Assembly: GCA_016218965.1 (NCBI GenBank)
Contig: JACRCP010000200.1
Location: 1-32,706 of the forward strand
Direction: 5' to 3'
DNA length: 32,706 nucleotides
Origin: Deltaproteobacteria bacterium
GTDB taxonomy: Bacteria; Myxococcota; SpSt-1050; JACRCP01
Position 1 is the first letter of the stretch. Each line of letters starts with the position of its first letter. The notes beneath the pieces are model-generated. The model was not told the origin of the DNA and did not search any database. It saw only the letters and a list, made by a program, of their open reading frames with translations. A program made the position numbers and the translations under genes. This document shows positions 21,967 through 29,572 of this stretch, piece by piece.

Positions 21967-23727
21967 CTACTGCGACGCGCACTGCTCCTGAGGGCTCACG
22001 GACGTCGTTGTCGGGGACGCTTGTGTATCGCTGGCGGCAACGCTTGGGTCCCCGACTGAAGCGCCGGTTGTAACCGGGGCAAAAGATGTCTGCGCCGGCG
22101 TTACCGCCGTCGAGGCGCCGATGTCGGACGGGCAGCCCGGGTCGATTGTCCCGTCCGCCTTGATCTTGAGGACCCACGCATCCTCGCCCCCGGCGCCGTA
22201 GGCCTCGGTAAAGCCGGCCACCACGTACCCGCCGCCCGCGGTCGCGCGGACAGCGTGCGCTTCGCTGTTCTTGGCCCCGCCGTACCGCGCGGCCCACCCA
22301 AACGTCCCGTTTGCGGCGAGCTTGAGCACCCACGCGTTCTTTACAGTCCCGTACGAGCTGGTCGTTCCCGTTGTCACGAAACCGTCGTCGGCGGCCTCAA
22401 CCACCGCGTAGGAGATGTCGTCTGCGTTCGTACCTCCGAAGCGGTACTGCCACTGCGGGGCGCCGTCCTTGTCGGTCTTGAGGATGTGAAGGTCGGTTCC
22501 CTGCGCGGACCCCGTGTATCCGACGATGACGAAGCCGCCGTCTTTCGTCTGTGTGCCCGCGCGAGCCCCATCGAAGAAGGTTCCGCCGTATGATTTCTGC
22601 CACGCAATCGTTCCGTCGCCCGTGAGTTTCATGGCCCAGATGTCGTGATTCCCGGCGGAAAACGACGCCGAGTAGCCGACCACGAAAAACCCGCCGTCGC
22701 TCGTCTCCTGCGCGAAGAAGGCGCCGTCCTGGTCCGAGCCGCCGAACGTCTTTTTCCACAGGATGTTCCCGTTTTCATCCAGGTTCACGACAAGGGCGTC
22801 GTAGTTGCCCGCGCCCGACGTGTTGGTGTCGCCCGCGATGACGAAACCGGTCGAGGTCTTCCGGATGGAATTGGGGGTGTCCTCGCCGGAACCTCCGATG
22901 TCCTTTTGCCAGACGATGTCGCCGTTTTTGGCGAGTTTCAAGACCCAGACGTCGCCTGCCGCGCCGAACGAGAATGCGGTTGCCGCGACGGCGTACCCGT
23001 CGGCGGTCTCGACGATCCCGACGCCCTCGTCGTCCTGGGCGCCGCCGTAGCGTTTCTGCCATTCAACAGTGCCGTCGGCCCGGAGCTTGACGACCCACAC
23101 ATCCTTGTTCCCGACCGTGACCTCGGTGGATCCGATCGCGATGAAGCCGCCTTCAACAGTCGGCGCGATGTCGCGGAAGCGGTCGGCGTTGCCAGCGCCG
23201 TATGTCCTGGCGAAGTAGTGCTGAGGTCCGGCGTCGAAGCCTGCATCGGTCCCTGCGTCCGCGCCAGCGTCGCCAACGCCCGAGTCTGTGCCGGTGTCGG
23301 GCGCCTGCGCGTCCCCAAGTCCGGCGTCTTCCACGGCCGCGTCTGCGTCCCCGTCGGCACCCGCGTCGGCCCCCGTGTCTGCCCCGGCGTCGCCCGCATC
23401 AGGCACTTGAACGTCCGCCGGCCCCGTGTCCTCGTGCGCGGCATCGGTGCCTGCGTCTTCGCCGGCGTCCGCGCCCGTGTCAGTCTGGCCGCCGGTGTCC
23501 GGTGTCTCCGAAGCATCGATGCCGCCGTCTTCGGGTGCGCCCGCGTCGCCACCTGTGTCTTTGATCGACGAACCGGCATCACCGCCTTTGAGGAACTGCT
23601 GGAAATCGGGGCCGCAGGCGACGAGAAAGACAACAACGAGGGACGAAAAGACGAGGGACGAAATGATGAGAATTCGCCCGCGCTGAGCTGAAGCAGTTCC
23701 CGGTCGTGTGGGCGAGCGTATCGGCAT
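21967..23727 (-). CDS. Lipoprotein with seven-blade YGG/WQK beta-propeller
   Basis: The protein has 586 residues. A basic N-region of 19 residues, then a hydrophobic core ending FLVAC (C38). An Asp/Ala/Gly linker (about 45-165) is built from short DAG/DTG units. Then come seven clear repeats of about 48-50 residues that open YGG-x-x-x-D and close G-x-I-x-WQK, with DGG-(Y/F)-V-V-x-G in the middle; seven repeats fit one closed propeller. The tail begins DGTIDPGC, is Thr/Ser/Ala-rich and ends QEQCASQ. Repeats of this type occur in many secreted delta-proteobacterial proteins, and ligands are unknown. Its ATG overlaps the stop of the CsgG-like gene (TGATG), so the two are coupled. Confidence 0.87.
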   Translation of the reverse strand: MPIRSPTRPGTASAQRGRILIISSLVFSSLVVVFLVACGPDFQQFLKGGDAGSSIKDTGGDAGAPEDGGIDASETPDTGGQTDTGADAGEDAGTDAAHEDTGPADVQVPDAGDAGADTGADAGADGDADAAVEDAGLGDAQAPDTGTDSGVGDAGADAGTDAGFDAGPQHYFARTYGAGNADRFRDIAPTVEGGFIAIGSTEVTVGNKDVWVVKLRADGTVEWQKRYGGAQDDEGVGIVETADGYAVAATAFSFGAAGDVWVLKLAKNGDIVWQKDIGGSGEDTPNSIRKTSTGFVIAGDTNTSGAGNYDALVVNLDENGNILWKKTFGGSDQDGAFFAQETSDGGFFVVGYSASFSAGNHDIWAMKLTGDGTIAWQKSYGGTFFDGARAGTQTKDGGFVIVGYTGSAQGTDLHILKTDKDGAPQWQYRFGGTNADDISYAVVEAADDGFVTTGTTSSYGTVKNAWVLKLAANGTFGWAARYGGAKNSEAHAVRATAGGGYVVAGFTEAYGAGGEDAWVLKIKADGTIDPGCPSDIGASTAVTPAQTSFAPVTTGASVGDPSVAASDTQASPTTTSVSPQEQCASQ

Positions 23728-24575
23728 CAGAACCTCGCCCCGTAGGTCAAAACCGGCGAGCCGTTGGTGAAATCCACGGCGACACCGCCGTCCGTGCCGC
23801 CGGAGTATCCGAAGATGAGCATCGTGGCGCCCGCGGCGGCAAGAACGCCGCCGCCGACAAACGAGATGAGCCGGTATGTCTTGTAGTCCTCGCCTCGGTC
23901 GACCGCCGCCTTCACGTCGGGCTCTTCGTTTTTCACGAGCCGGTCGTAAAGGTCGTTGGCTTCAAGATGGAAGTAGACGCCGGTCCCCAGTCCGGCGAGT
24001 CCGGCGACAGCGGCGGAATAGCCGCCGGCCAGAAGCCAGTTGAAACCCGTTCCCGGGCCGCCTGCCTGCGGTCCGCCAAGGATCTCGCCGACCATCTCAC
24101 CGATGGTGCGCATGAGCACCTTCTCGTCGTGCTCGATGGTCCGCGTCGACCGCTCGAGCACCGCGGCGCGCGAGGCGTGGATGTACTTGAGCGTCACGAG
24201 ATACTGCCCGCCCATGGCGCCCACCGACCCCTCGATGTAGTACTGGGCGCCCATGGCGCCGGCGATCTCGATGAGGCACTGCGTGTCGGTGCACCCCTTG
24301 AGCTGCTTGTTCTGTTCCCAGAACAGCATCTTGTCGAGGTCCTTCTGGCCGATGACCTCGAACTTTTTGGTCCGGCTCACGCGGTCGATGACGATCTCGG
24401 TGAGCATGTTGGCCGTGCTCTTCTCGACGCCCTTCTCGTTGACCAGATCGAACACGAGAAGCGTCGGCCCGGCGGCGGGCCTGCCCTTCTCGGCGGCCGC
24501 AGCGCTCTGTTCGACGACCAACAGTGCTGTGAAAGCAAGAAGCGTCAGGCGCGGTGGATGGCGGCGGGGAGGCAT
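23727..24575 (-). CDS. Exported CsgG/TolB-N-like protein with C-terminal hydrophobic segments
   Basis: The protein has 282 residues. A Sec-type leader ends around AAAA (24-27). Residues ~38-150 have the CsgG/TolB N-terminal-like pattern: TLLVFDLVNEKGVEK, a helix with LTEIVIDRVSRTKKFEVIGQ, then CTDTQCLIEIAGAMGAQYY and GSVGAMGGQYLVTLKYI. This fold is found in envelope proteins that sense or build oligomeric complexes (CsgG, LpoB, FlgO). Two hydrophobic stretches (about 182-202 and 240-260) follow, so the C-terminal part may sit in a membrane. No good ribosome binding site is seen, and the start is 6 bp after the hepT2 stop. It is coupled to the propeller lipoprotein downstream. Confidence 0.8.
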   Translation of the reverse strand: MPPRRHPPRLTLLAFTALLVVEQSAAAAEKGRPAAGPTLLVFDLVNEKGVEKSTANMLTEIVIDRVSRTKKFEVIGQKDLDKMLFWEQNKQLKGCTDTQCLIEIAGAMGAQYYIEGSVGAMGGQYLVTLKYIHASRAAVLERSTRTIEHDEKVLMRTIGEMVGEILGGPQAGGPGTGFNWLLAGGYSAAVAGLAGLGTGVYFHLEANDLYDRLVKNEEPDVKAAVDRGEDYKTYRLISFVGGGVLAAAGATMLIFGYSGGTDGGVAVDFTNGSPVLTYGARF

Positions 24576-24581
24576 GGGGCG

Positions 24582-24938
24582 TTAACTGGAGGCTGCTTGC
24601 CTGCGGCGGCCAGCACGCTGGAGGTTCTTCAGGACCAACGGCAGACTCTCCGTAGCGATTCCCCACACAATCTCCAGATTGACGCCGAAGTAGTGATGGA
24701 TGAGTTTGTCCCGCACCTTCGCAAGGTCCGACCACGGGACATCCGGGTGCCTTTGCCTCAACGCCTCGGGCACATTCTTGGACGCTTCGCCTATGATCTC
24801 GAGGTTCCTGACGACCGCGTCCTGCGTCTTGCGGTCTTCGAGGAACGCCGGGTAGTCCATGTCTTTGGCATAAGCTTGGATGTTCCGGATTGCCCTTTTA
24901 ATGTCGGCGACGAAGGCCGACGGCGCTCTTTTAGACAT
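24582..24938 (-). CDS. hepT: HepT-type HEPN toxin, second system
   Basis: The protein has 118 residues. The HEPN/DUF86 motif RDKLIHHY (R76-x4-H81-x-Y83) is intact, giving the RNase residues and the target tyrosine. The ATG at 24938 overlaps the end of the MNT gene by 8 bp. The protein is only distantly similar to the HepT at 16568: it is shorter and has the NLEIIGEASK segment typical of DUF86 proteins. The CsgG-like gene begins 6 bp after its stop, so envelope genes lie directly downstream in the same direction. Confidence 0.88.
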   Translation of the reverse strand: MSKRAPSAFVADIKRAIRNIQAYAKDMDYPAFLEDRKTQDAVVRNLEIIGEASKNVPEALRQRHPDVPWSDLAKVRDKLIHHYFGVNLEIVWGIATESLPLVLKNLQRAGRRRQAASS

Positions 24939-25242
24939 AGACGAGACTCTTCTTGATTTCCTTGGCGACTGATTTGACACGGAGAGAGTCAAGACCTCCC
25001 TTCGTTACAATGTCAACTTTCCGACCCAGAAGTTTCTCAAGCAAGTCCCAGAGCGCAAAGAAGGCCAGCCCGATCGGTCTCTCGAACTCGATGAACACGT
25101 CCAGGTCGCTCCCCGGCCGCTGTGATCCTCTCGCAACCGAGCCGAACACGCCGATCCGCAGCACGTGGTATCGTTCCCTCAACTCCCGTTTGTGCCTTCG
25201 GAGCGTGCTGGCCGTCTTCTGCAAGTCGCCGTTGCCTTTCAT
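24931..25242 (-). CDS. mntA: MntA-type nucleotidyltransferase antitoxin, second system
   Basis: The protein has 103 residues. The motif GSVARGSQRPGSDLD (34-48) with D46, D48 and later D77 (KVDIVTK) makes a complete minimal nucleotidyltransferase site. The ATG at 25242 removes an unsupported upstream extension, and a G-rich stretch (caggggcg) precedes it. It is the antitoxin partner of the HEPN protein it overlaps and is predicted to AMPylate Y83 of that toxin. A truncated MNT gene lies 37 bp upstream. Confidence 0.88.
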   Translation of the reverse strand: MKGNGDLQKTASTLRRHKRELRERYHVLRIGVFGSVARGSQRPGSDLDVFIEFERPIGLAFFALWDLLEKLLGRKVDIVTKGGLDSLRVKSVAKEIKKSLVYV

Positions 25243-25279
25243 CGCCCCTGCCTCGAAGCTGTGCGTTTGTCCTGGACGG

Positions 25280-25465
25280 TCAAAACCGGACCCCTTCCCG
25301 CATATCGATGTCCGACTCATCAGATGCCGTCCCGCGTGCGGTCGAGCCGTACACGCGGAAATCAACGACTGTCAGCCGCGCCCCAAGCCTCTCCTTCAAA
25401 TCCGCCAGCGCATCCCTTACGCCAGGTTTCAAGGATTGCTCATTTTGTCTTTCCATCGAATGCAC
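25280..25465 (-). pseudogene. Truncated MNT nucleotidyltransferase
   Basis: The protein has 61 residues. It begins with a helix and strand, then GSTARGTASDESDID (40-54), which is the nucleotidyltransferase motif, and stops seven residues later. The strand with the third catalytic Asp and the C-terminal half are missing, and no frame downstream restores them. It is probably the remnant of a duplicated or displaced antitoxin gene beside the intact pair. Alternatively, it may be a short peptide that still folds partly. Confidence 0.6.
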
Positions 25466-25564
25466 CCCACGCGTTTACTTCGGAAACCAAAGAGGCCACC
25501 GGTCTCTCAAACCCTACCCCGCCCCCGCCGGGCCGTCAACCGCCCGCGCAACGCCCGTCCCCCC

Positions 25565-27988
25565 TCACGGCGCTGTGCATTGCATCTCAGGGACCACTGC
25601 CGTGTTGCCGACCACGAGATCGGTGTTGATGACTGATGGGGTCACGGTCTGGACCGTGACCGTCGGAGTGGTAGTTGCTGTAGTGCGGGATGCCAGCCTG
25701 ATCGGCGGAAATGCGTCAACATGAAAAGCGCAAGATCCTCCAATCAACCCTTGAAGATCCTGTTTGAGCACCCAAAAATCATAGTGACCCGCACCAAAGG
25801 AATATGTCGCGCCGGCAGATACCAGGCCGCTCTCAACACCACTGATTGTTGTCGGGCGGATCTGGTAGGTGATTTCGGTGCTTGGGCCGCCCATCGTTTT
25901 TTGCCAGACGATCTCGCCAAGATTGTCAAAGACCGCAACCCATGCGTCCCAATCGTCTCCCGCGGCGTGGTACGCGTATCCGGCAGCAAGGTATTGACCA
26001 GTAGACAGTTTGTCAATGGAATAGAGTTGAACACCGCCTCCGGTAAAATAGTTCTGACCCCATGGTATCTCATAGGTCGTTTCCCATTCCAAAACTCCCT
26101 TGTCGTCGAATCTCGAAATCCTAGCCACATAGACCCAGACCGTAGGGAAGTAGTTGTTGTGCCGTTGCTGGTAGTAGTAGTTCCCACCAACGACAATGCC
26201 GCCGTCATCGGTCTGAACGACCTGCCGTGCCCAACCTGCGCCGGTGGCCTTTTGCCAGATTACATCACCGGTCGGTTTTACTTTGCCCGCCCAGAGCAGG
26301 CTCGAAGAAGTCCAACCGGCAACGAAGTATCCCGTGCCGTCAACTGTTTCTCTCACTGATCGAACATACGCGCCGTTGTAGTTTTTTTGCCACTCGACTT
26401 CGCCGGAGGATTTCATTTTTATCAATCCGCCATTTGACACGACATAGCCCCCATCCATGGTCTGCTGGATTGAATAGGCCTGGTCATATCCACCGTAGGA
26501 CTTCTGCCACTCAATCGCACCATTCTGATCAAGCTTGGCCAACAAAGACGCTCCCGAATAGGATGAGGTGCGACCCGCCAAGATGTAGCCCCCGTCTGTC
26601 GTTTGTAGAACGGCATTGGCTTGGTCCTCTCCGGCCTCTCCGTAGCTCTTCTGCCACGACACATCTCCGTTTGGTGTGAGTTTCAGGACCCAGAAATCCG
26701 AACCGCCGGCACTCACAGATGTGGTGTAGCCGGCTACGACGTAGCCCTCGTCGCTTGTCTGTTCGATGTCATATGCAATGTCCTCTTTGTCGCCTCCAAA
26801 TGCCTTGGGGAAAAAGCCCCATCGCTCACAACCATTCTCAACCTTGCCGTCGGCATCTAGGAATTGTTCGAGACACACATCGTAGCGGCAGGTACCGCTT
26901 GTGCATAGGGCATTTGCAACATGTTCTGGCTCACACGGTTTGCCGCAGCCACCGCAGTTGTCAATATCAAGGTTGGTATTGGTCTCGCAACCGTTTGAAA
27001 ACGAGCCGTCACAGTCGACAAAACCAGGACTGCATGATGAGATGCTGCACTTCCCGGTGTAACATGCCGGAGATCCGTTGGCGACGACGCATTCGTTTCT
27101 GCAGATGCCGCAGTTCTTCTCGTCGTTGTCCGTGTCCACCTCGCACCCGTTGCTCCATTTGCCGTCGCAGTTGGCGAAGCCATCTTTGCAGGCGCACTGG
27201 GCGGCATCGCAGATGGCGTTCGCGCTGCACGTAGCGAGGCAAGTGCCGCAGTGGTCAGCGTCTGAGATGAGGTCCGCCTCGCAGCCGTTCGACCAGTCAT
27301 CGTCGCAGTTGCCAAAACCGGTCTCGCAGCGGCACGAGTTCCCGGTGCACGTGGCATCCTGACCGCAGGTCTTCTTGACGCTCCAGTCGAGGCAGCCGCT
27401 GCCGCCGGGGACGCATTCCTTGTAGCCGTCGGTCCCGTCACAGGCGGTCTGGCCTGCAAAGAGGCAGCCGTCCTTGCACCCGGCGGCGTCGGGGTTTCCG
27501 GTATCTTGGGTTCCGGCGTCCTGTCCCCCTCCATCCTTCATCCCGGCGTCTCCCTGGCCGGCGTCGTCTGTCCCGGTATCGAAGACCCCTGAATCGCTCA
27601 AGGTGGAATTGCATTCCAAGCCGTCTGCCTCAAAGCCTTTGTCACACACACAAATCGGTTCCCCTTCGAGCAGGGCGCACTTGCCGTGGCCCGAGCAGGT
27701 GACGCCGTCGCACTTGTCGCCCGAACCGCCGTCCTTGCCGGCGCCGGCATCGCCGGCCGAGCCTTCGGCGACGCAATTGAGGCCCTGGGCGAAGAAGCCC
27801 TTGTCGCATGCGCAAGCCGGCTCCCCATCGACCAGGGCGCACTTGCCGTGGCCCGAGCACTTGATGTCGGCGCACTTGTCCGCCCCGCCGGTGTCGGCTC
27901 CTCCGGTCGCCGAGTCGCCCGAGCCGCAGGCCATGAGGAAGTATGCCGGTGCTGCCAGACACAGAATGCCGATGACAAGCCTTTTCAT
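25565..27988 (-). CDS. Lipoprotein with EGF-like modules, NGCE repeats and seven-blade propeller
   Basis: The protein has 807 residues. AGGAGG five to eight bases before the ATG; the leader ends FLMAC (C21). Two EGF-like modules (about 38-72 and 91-126) share CSGHGKCAL and CDKGF. An Asp/Gly linker follows, then four or five cysteine repeats with the pattern NCD-x3-SNGCE-x-D (about 225-375). Seven propeller repeats with YGG/WQK signatures end at about 740. The tail opens GLIGGSC and ends EMQCTAP, like the other two propeller lipoproteins here. It is likely a surface lipoprotein that presents a propeller on a disulfide-rich stalk; the ligand is unknown. The part encoding the propeller is lower in G+C than the cysteine-rich part. 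Confidence 0.87.
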   Translation of the reverse strand: MKRLVIGILCLAAPAYFLMACGSGDSATGGADTGGADKCADIKCSGHGKCALVDGEPACACDKGFFAQGLNCVAEGSAGDAGAGKDGGSGDKCDGVTCSGHGKCALLEGEPICVCDKGFEADGLECNSTLSDSGVFDTGTDDAGQGDAGMKDGGGQDAGTQDTGNPDAAGCKDGCLFAGQTACDGTDGYKECVPGGSGCLDWSVKKTCGQDATCTGNSCRCETGFGNCDDDWSNGCEADLISDADHCGTCLATCSANAICDAAQCACKDGFANCDGKWSNGCEVDTDNDEKNCGICRNECVVANGSPACYTGKCSISSCSPGFVDCDGSFSNGCETNTNLDIDNCGGCGKPCEPEHVANALCTSGTCRYDVCLEQFLDADGKVENGCERWGFFPKAFGGDKEDIAYDIEQTSDEGYVVAGYTTSVSAGGSDFWVLKLTPNGDVSWQKSYGEAGEDQANAVLQTTDGGYILAGRTSSYSGASLLAKLDQNGAIEWQKSYGGYDQAYSIQQTMDGGYVVSNGGLIKMKSSGEVEWQKNYNGAYVRSVRETVDGTGYFVAGWTSSSLLWAGKVKPTGDVIWQKATGAGWARQVVQTDDGGIVVGGNYYYQQRHNNYFPTVWVYVARISRFDDKGVLEWETTYEIPWGQNYFTGGGVQLYSIDKLSTGQYLAAGYAYHAAGDDWDAWVAVFDNLGEIVWQKTMGGPSTEITYQIRPTTISGVESGLVSAGATYSFGAGHYDFWVLKQDLQGLIGGSCAFHVDAFPPIRLASRTTATTTPTVTVQTVTPSVINTDLVVGNTAVVPEMQCTAP

Positions 27989-28115
27989 TGACGCCCCTCC
28001 TGGGTCTCAGATGTGGGTACTGTACTACAGCCACCGCCGAATTGGAAGGCCGCGTCGTGTGATCTGCGTCATGTGACTTGCGGATCATGTGCGCCCGGTC
28101 GTTTGAACTGGTAAA

Positions 28116-28144
28116 TTGACCGCCGCGCGTCCTGGTGGTACGCT
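28116..28144 (+). promoter_or_regulatory. Sigma70-like promoter for the Gly/Cys-rich lipoprotein
   Basis: TTGACC (28116-28121), a 17-bp spacer, then TACGCT (28139-28144) with the extended TGG just before it. It lies about 50 bases upstream of the ATG at 28193, in the divergent gap with the lipoprotein gene on the other strand. Confidence 0.5.
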
Positions 28145-28192
28145 CCGGGCCAATGGAGGCGTAAGAAGCGTTTCCAACCAAGGAGGAAGACG

Positions 28193-28810
28193 ATGAAGGA
28201 CACGAGGAAGGCGGTGCTGTGGGTTCTGGTGGTCGCGCTGGGTATCGGGGTCGCGGCCTACTTCGGAGGCTGCACCAAGGCCGATGAAGACGCCGATGGC
28301 GGCGGCGGCGGCGGCGGCGGCGAGGACGGCGGCGGCGGCGGTGGGGGCGAATGCGGCGGCGAGGTCGACTGTAACGCGACGTGTCTCAAGGACCAGGAGT
28401 GCGACCCCGAGGGGTTCGACATGGACAAGTGCGTGGCCGAATGCGGGGACATGGTTCCCAAGTTGGTAGGCTCGTATGTCGAGGGCATTCTCGCGTGCTA
28501 CGAAGAGCCGACATGTGAAGAGACGGACGCGTGTGCCGAGGCGTTGACATGTCCGGCGACGGCGGAGTCCGACGCCTACGTGGACACCATTTGCGCCAAG
28601 AGTGTCGAGTGCAACCCCGAGTACACCGTCGAGCAGTGCAAGGCCGACATGGCCGAGAATTCGGAGCAGGACATGATGAGTTGCATCTGCCCCGATACAC
28701 TCACGGAGCTCAACGACTGCATTGCGGCCGTGGACTGCGCCGACATGGACACCGGGATCGACGACTGCCACGCGCAGGTATTCCCATCCGAAGGGGGCGG
28801 ATCGGAGTGA
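28193..28810 (+). CDS. Lipoprotein with poly-Gly linker and Cys-rich domain
   Basis: The protein has 205 residues. AAGGAGG six bases before the ATG. The leader ends YFGGC (C27). Residues ~37-53 are two runs of Gly split by Glu-Asp. The mature domain has about 18 cysteines in an acidic, mostly helical-looking sequence (CNATC, CVAECGDMVPKLV, CADMDTGIDDC) unlike the C-x2-G-x2-C modules of the other lipoproteins. The pattern of paired cysteines about 10-15 residues apart suggests a helical disulfide bundle. A second lipoprotein with the same design lies at 29573. A perfect terminator follows, so it is probably a single-gene transcript. Confidence 0.85.
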   Translation: MKDTRKAVLWVLVVALGIGVAAYFGGCTKADEDADGGGGGGGGEDGGGGGGGECGGEVDCNATCLKDQECDPEGFDMDKCVAECGDMVPKLVGSYVEGILACYEEPTCEETDACAEALTCPATAESDAYVDTICAKSVECNPEYTVEQCKADMAENSEQDMMSCICPDTLTELNDCIAAVDCADMDTGIDDCHAQVFPSEGGGSE

Positions 28811-28836
28811 TCGGGCGCGAAGCTGAGTGACGATGG

Positions 28837-28869
28837 TCCGGGATCGCTTCGGCGATCCCGGATTTTTTT
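28837..28869 (+). terminator. Rho-independent terminator
   Basis: An 11-bp perfect stem tccgggatcgc / gcgatcccgga with a TTCG tetraloop, followed by seven T. It ends transcription of the lipoprotein gene 27 bp upstream and sits only 12 bp before the HAD gene start. Confidence 0.95.
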
Positions 28870-28880
28870 GGGCGACAGCC

Positions 28881-29498
28881 ATGATCCGCGTAGTGGTCTT
28901 CGACCTCGGCAACGTCATCACGCCTTTCGATCACACGACCATAGCACCGGCGCTGCACGCCCGTTCGCGAATCGGCGATCGCGTGACCCCGCGCGAGATC
29001 CACGAGCACATCTTCGATTGGGGCGCCGGCTGCTACATCCCGTACGAAGAGGGGGCGATCACGACCGGGGAGTTCGTCAGGGCGCTGTGCCGGCGGTTCG
29101 AGATCGACGTCGATATCGAGGGCTTCAAGGCAATATGGAACCCGATCTTTTCGCAAGACTACGAGGTCGCGGCCATTGTCCGCGATCTCAAGGCGAAGGG
29201 AGTGCCCTTGGTGCTTTTGAGCAATACGAACGAGATGCACTTCGACTACATTTGGGAACGCTACACCGTCATCCACAGCTTCGACGAGGTCATCGTCTCG
29301 CACCGGGTCCGCTGCCGCAAGCCCCACCGGGCGATCTACGAGGAGCTTCTGCGCCGCGTCCAAGGCGTTCCACCGGGCGATGTGCTGTTCATCGACGACT
29401 GGGAGAAGAACACCGCGGGCGCCGAGGCCCTGGGTATCCGGACACACCTTTTCCGGGGCGCCGACGGCCTCCGCGACGCGCTGCGGGGCATCGGGTAG
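28881..29498 (+). CDS. HAD-family phosphatase (YihX-like, DxG motif I)
   Basis: The protein has 205 residues. Motif I is FDLGNVI with nucleophile D8; the usual second Asp is Gly (D-L-G), as in YihX-type sugar-phosphate phosphatases and epoxide-hydrolase N domains. Motif II is LLSNTN (S114), motif III K147 in RCRKPHRAIYE, motif IV FIDDWEKN (D172, D173). A helical cap lies between motifs I and II (about 15-90). The substrate is unknown, and sugar phosphates are plausible by family. ATG 28881 was chosen because upstream codons fall inside the terminator hairpin. No ribosome binding site is seen apart from gggcg, and its promoter is unclear because the terminator directly precedes it. Confidence 0.85.
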   Translation: MIRVVVFDLGNVITPFDHTTIAPALHARSRIGDRVTPREIHEHIFDWGAGCYIPYEEGAITTGEFVRALCRRFEIDVDIEGFKAIWNPIFSQDYEVAAIVRDLKAKGVPLVLLSNTNEMHFDYIWERYTVIHSFDEVIVSHRVRCRKPHRAIYEELLRRVQGVPPGDVLFIDDWEKNTAGAEALGIRTHLFRGADGLRDALRGIG

Positions 29499-29533
29499 GC
29501 GGGCTCGTGCCAATGGATCGCCGGGCGTTTGTC

Positions 29534-29542
29534 TGGTACAAT
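29534..29542 (+). promoter_or_regulatory. Extended -10 element for the poly-Gly lipoprotein
   Basis: TGG followed by TACAAT (29537-29542), 30 bases before the ATG at 29573. No convincing -35. The TGGTAC core is shared with the promoter of the related lipoprotein at 28136-28141. Confidence 0.4.
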
Positions 29543-29572
29543 GACATTAGGCGTTGAACAAGGAGCGTCGGC

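Noticed and set aside
22645..23691. 348-codon plus-strand frame opposite the propeller lipoprotein
   Set aside because: The repeats it encodes mirror the propeller and DAG repeats on the other strand; no ribosome binding site or domain.
28290..28350. GGC-rich repeat as a separate repeat element
   Set aside because: It is in frame and encodes the Gly linker of a lipoprotein.
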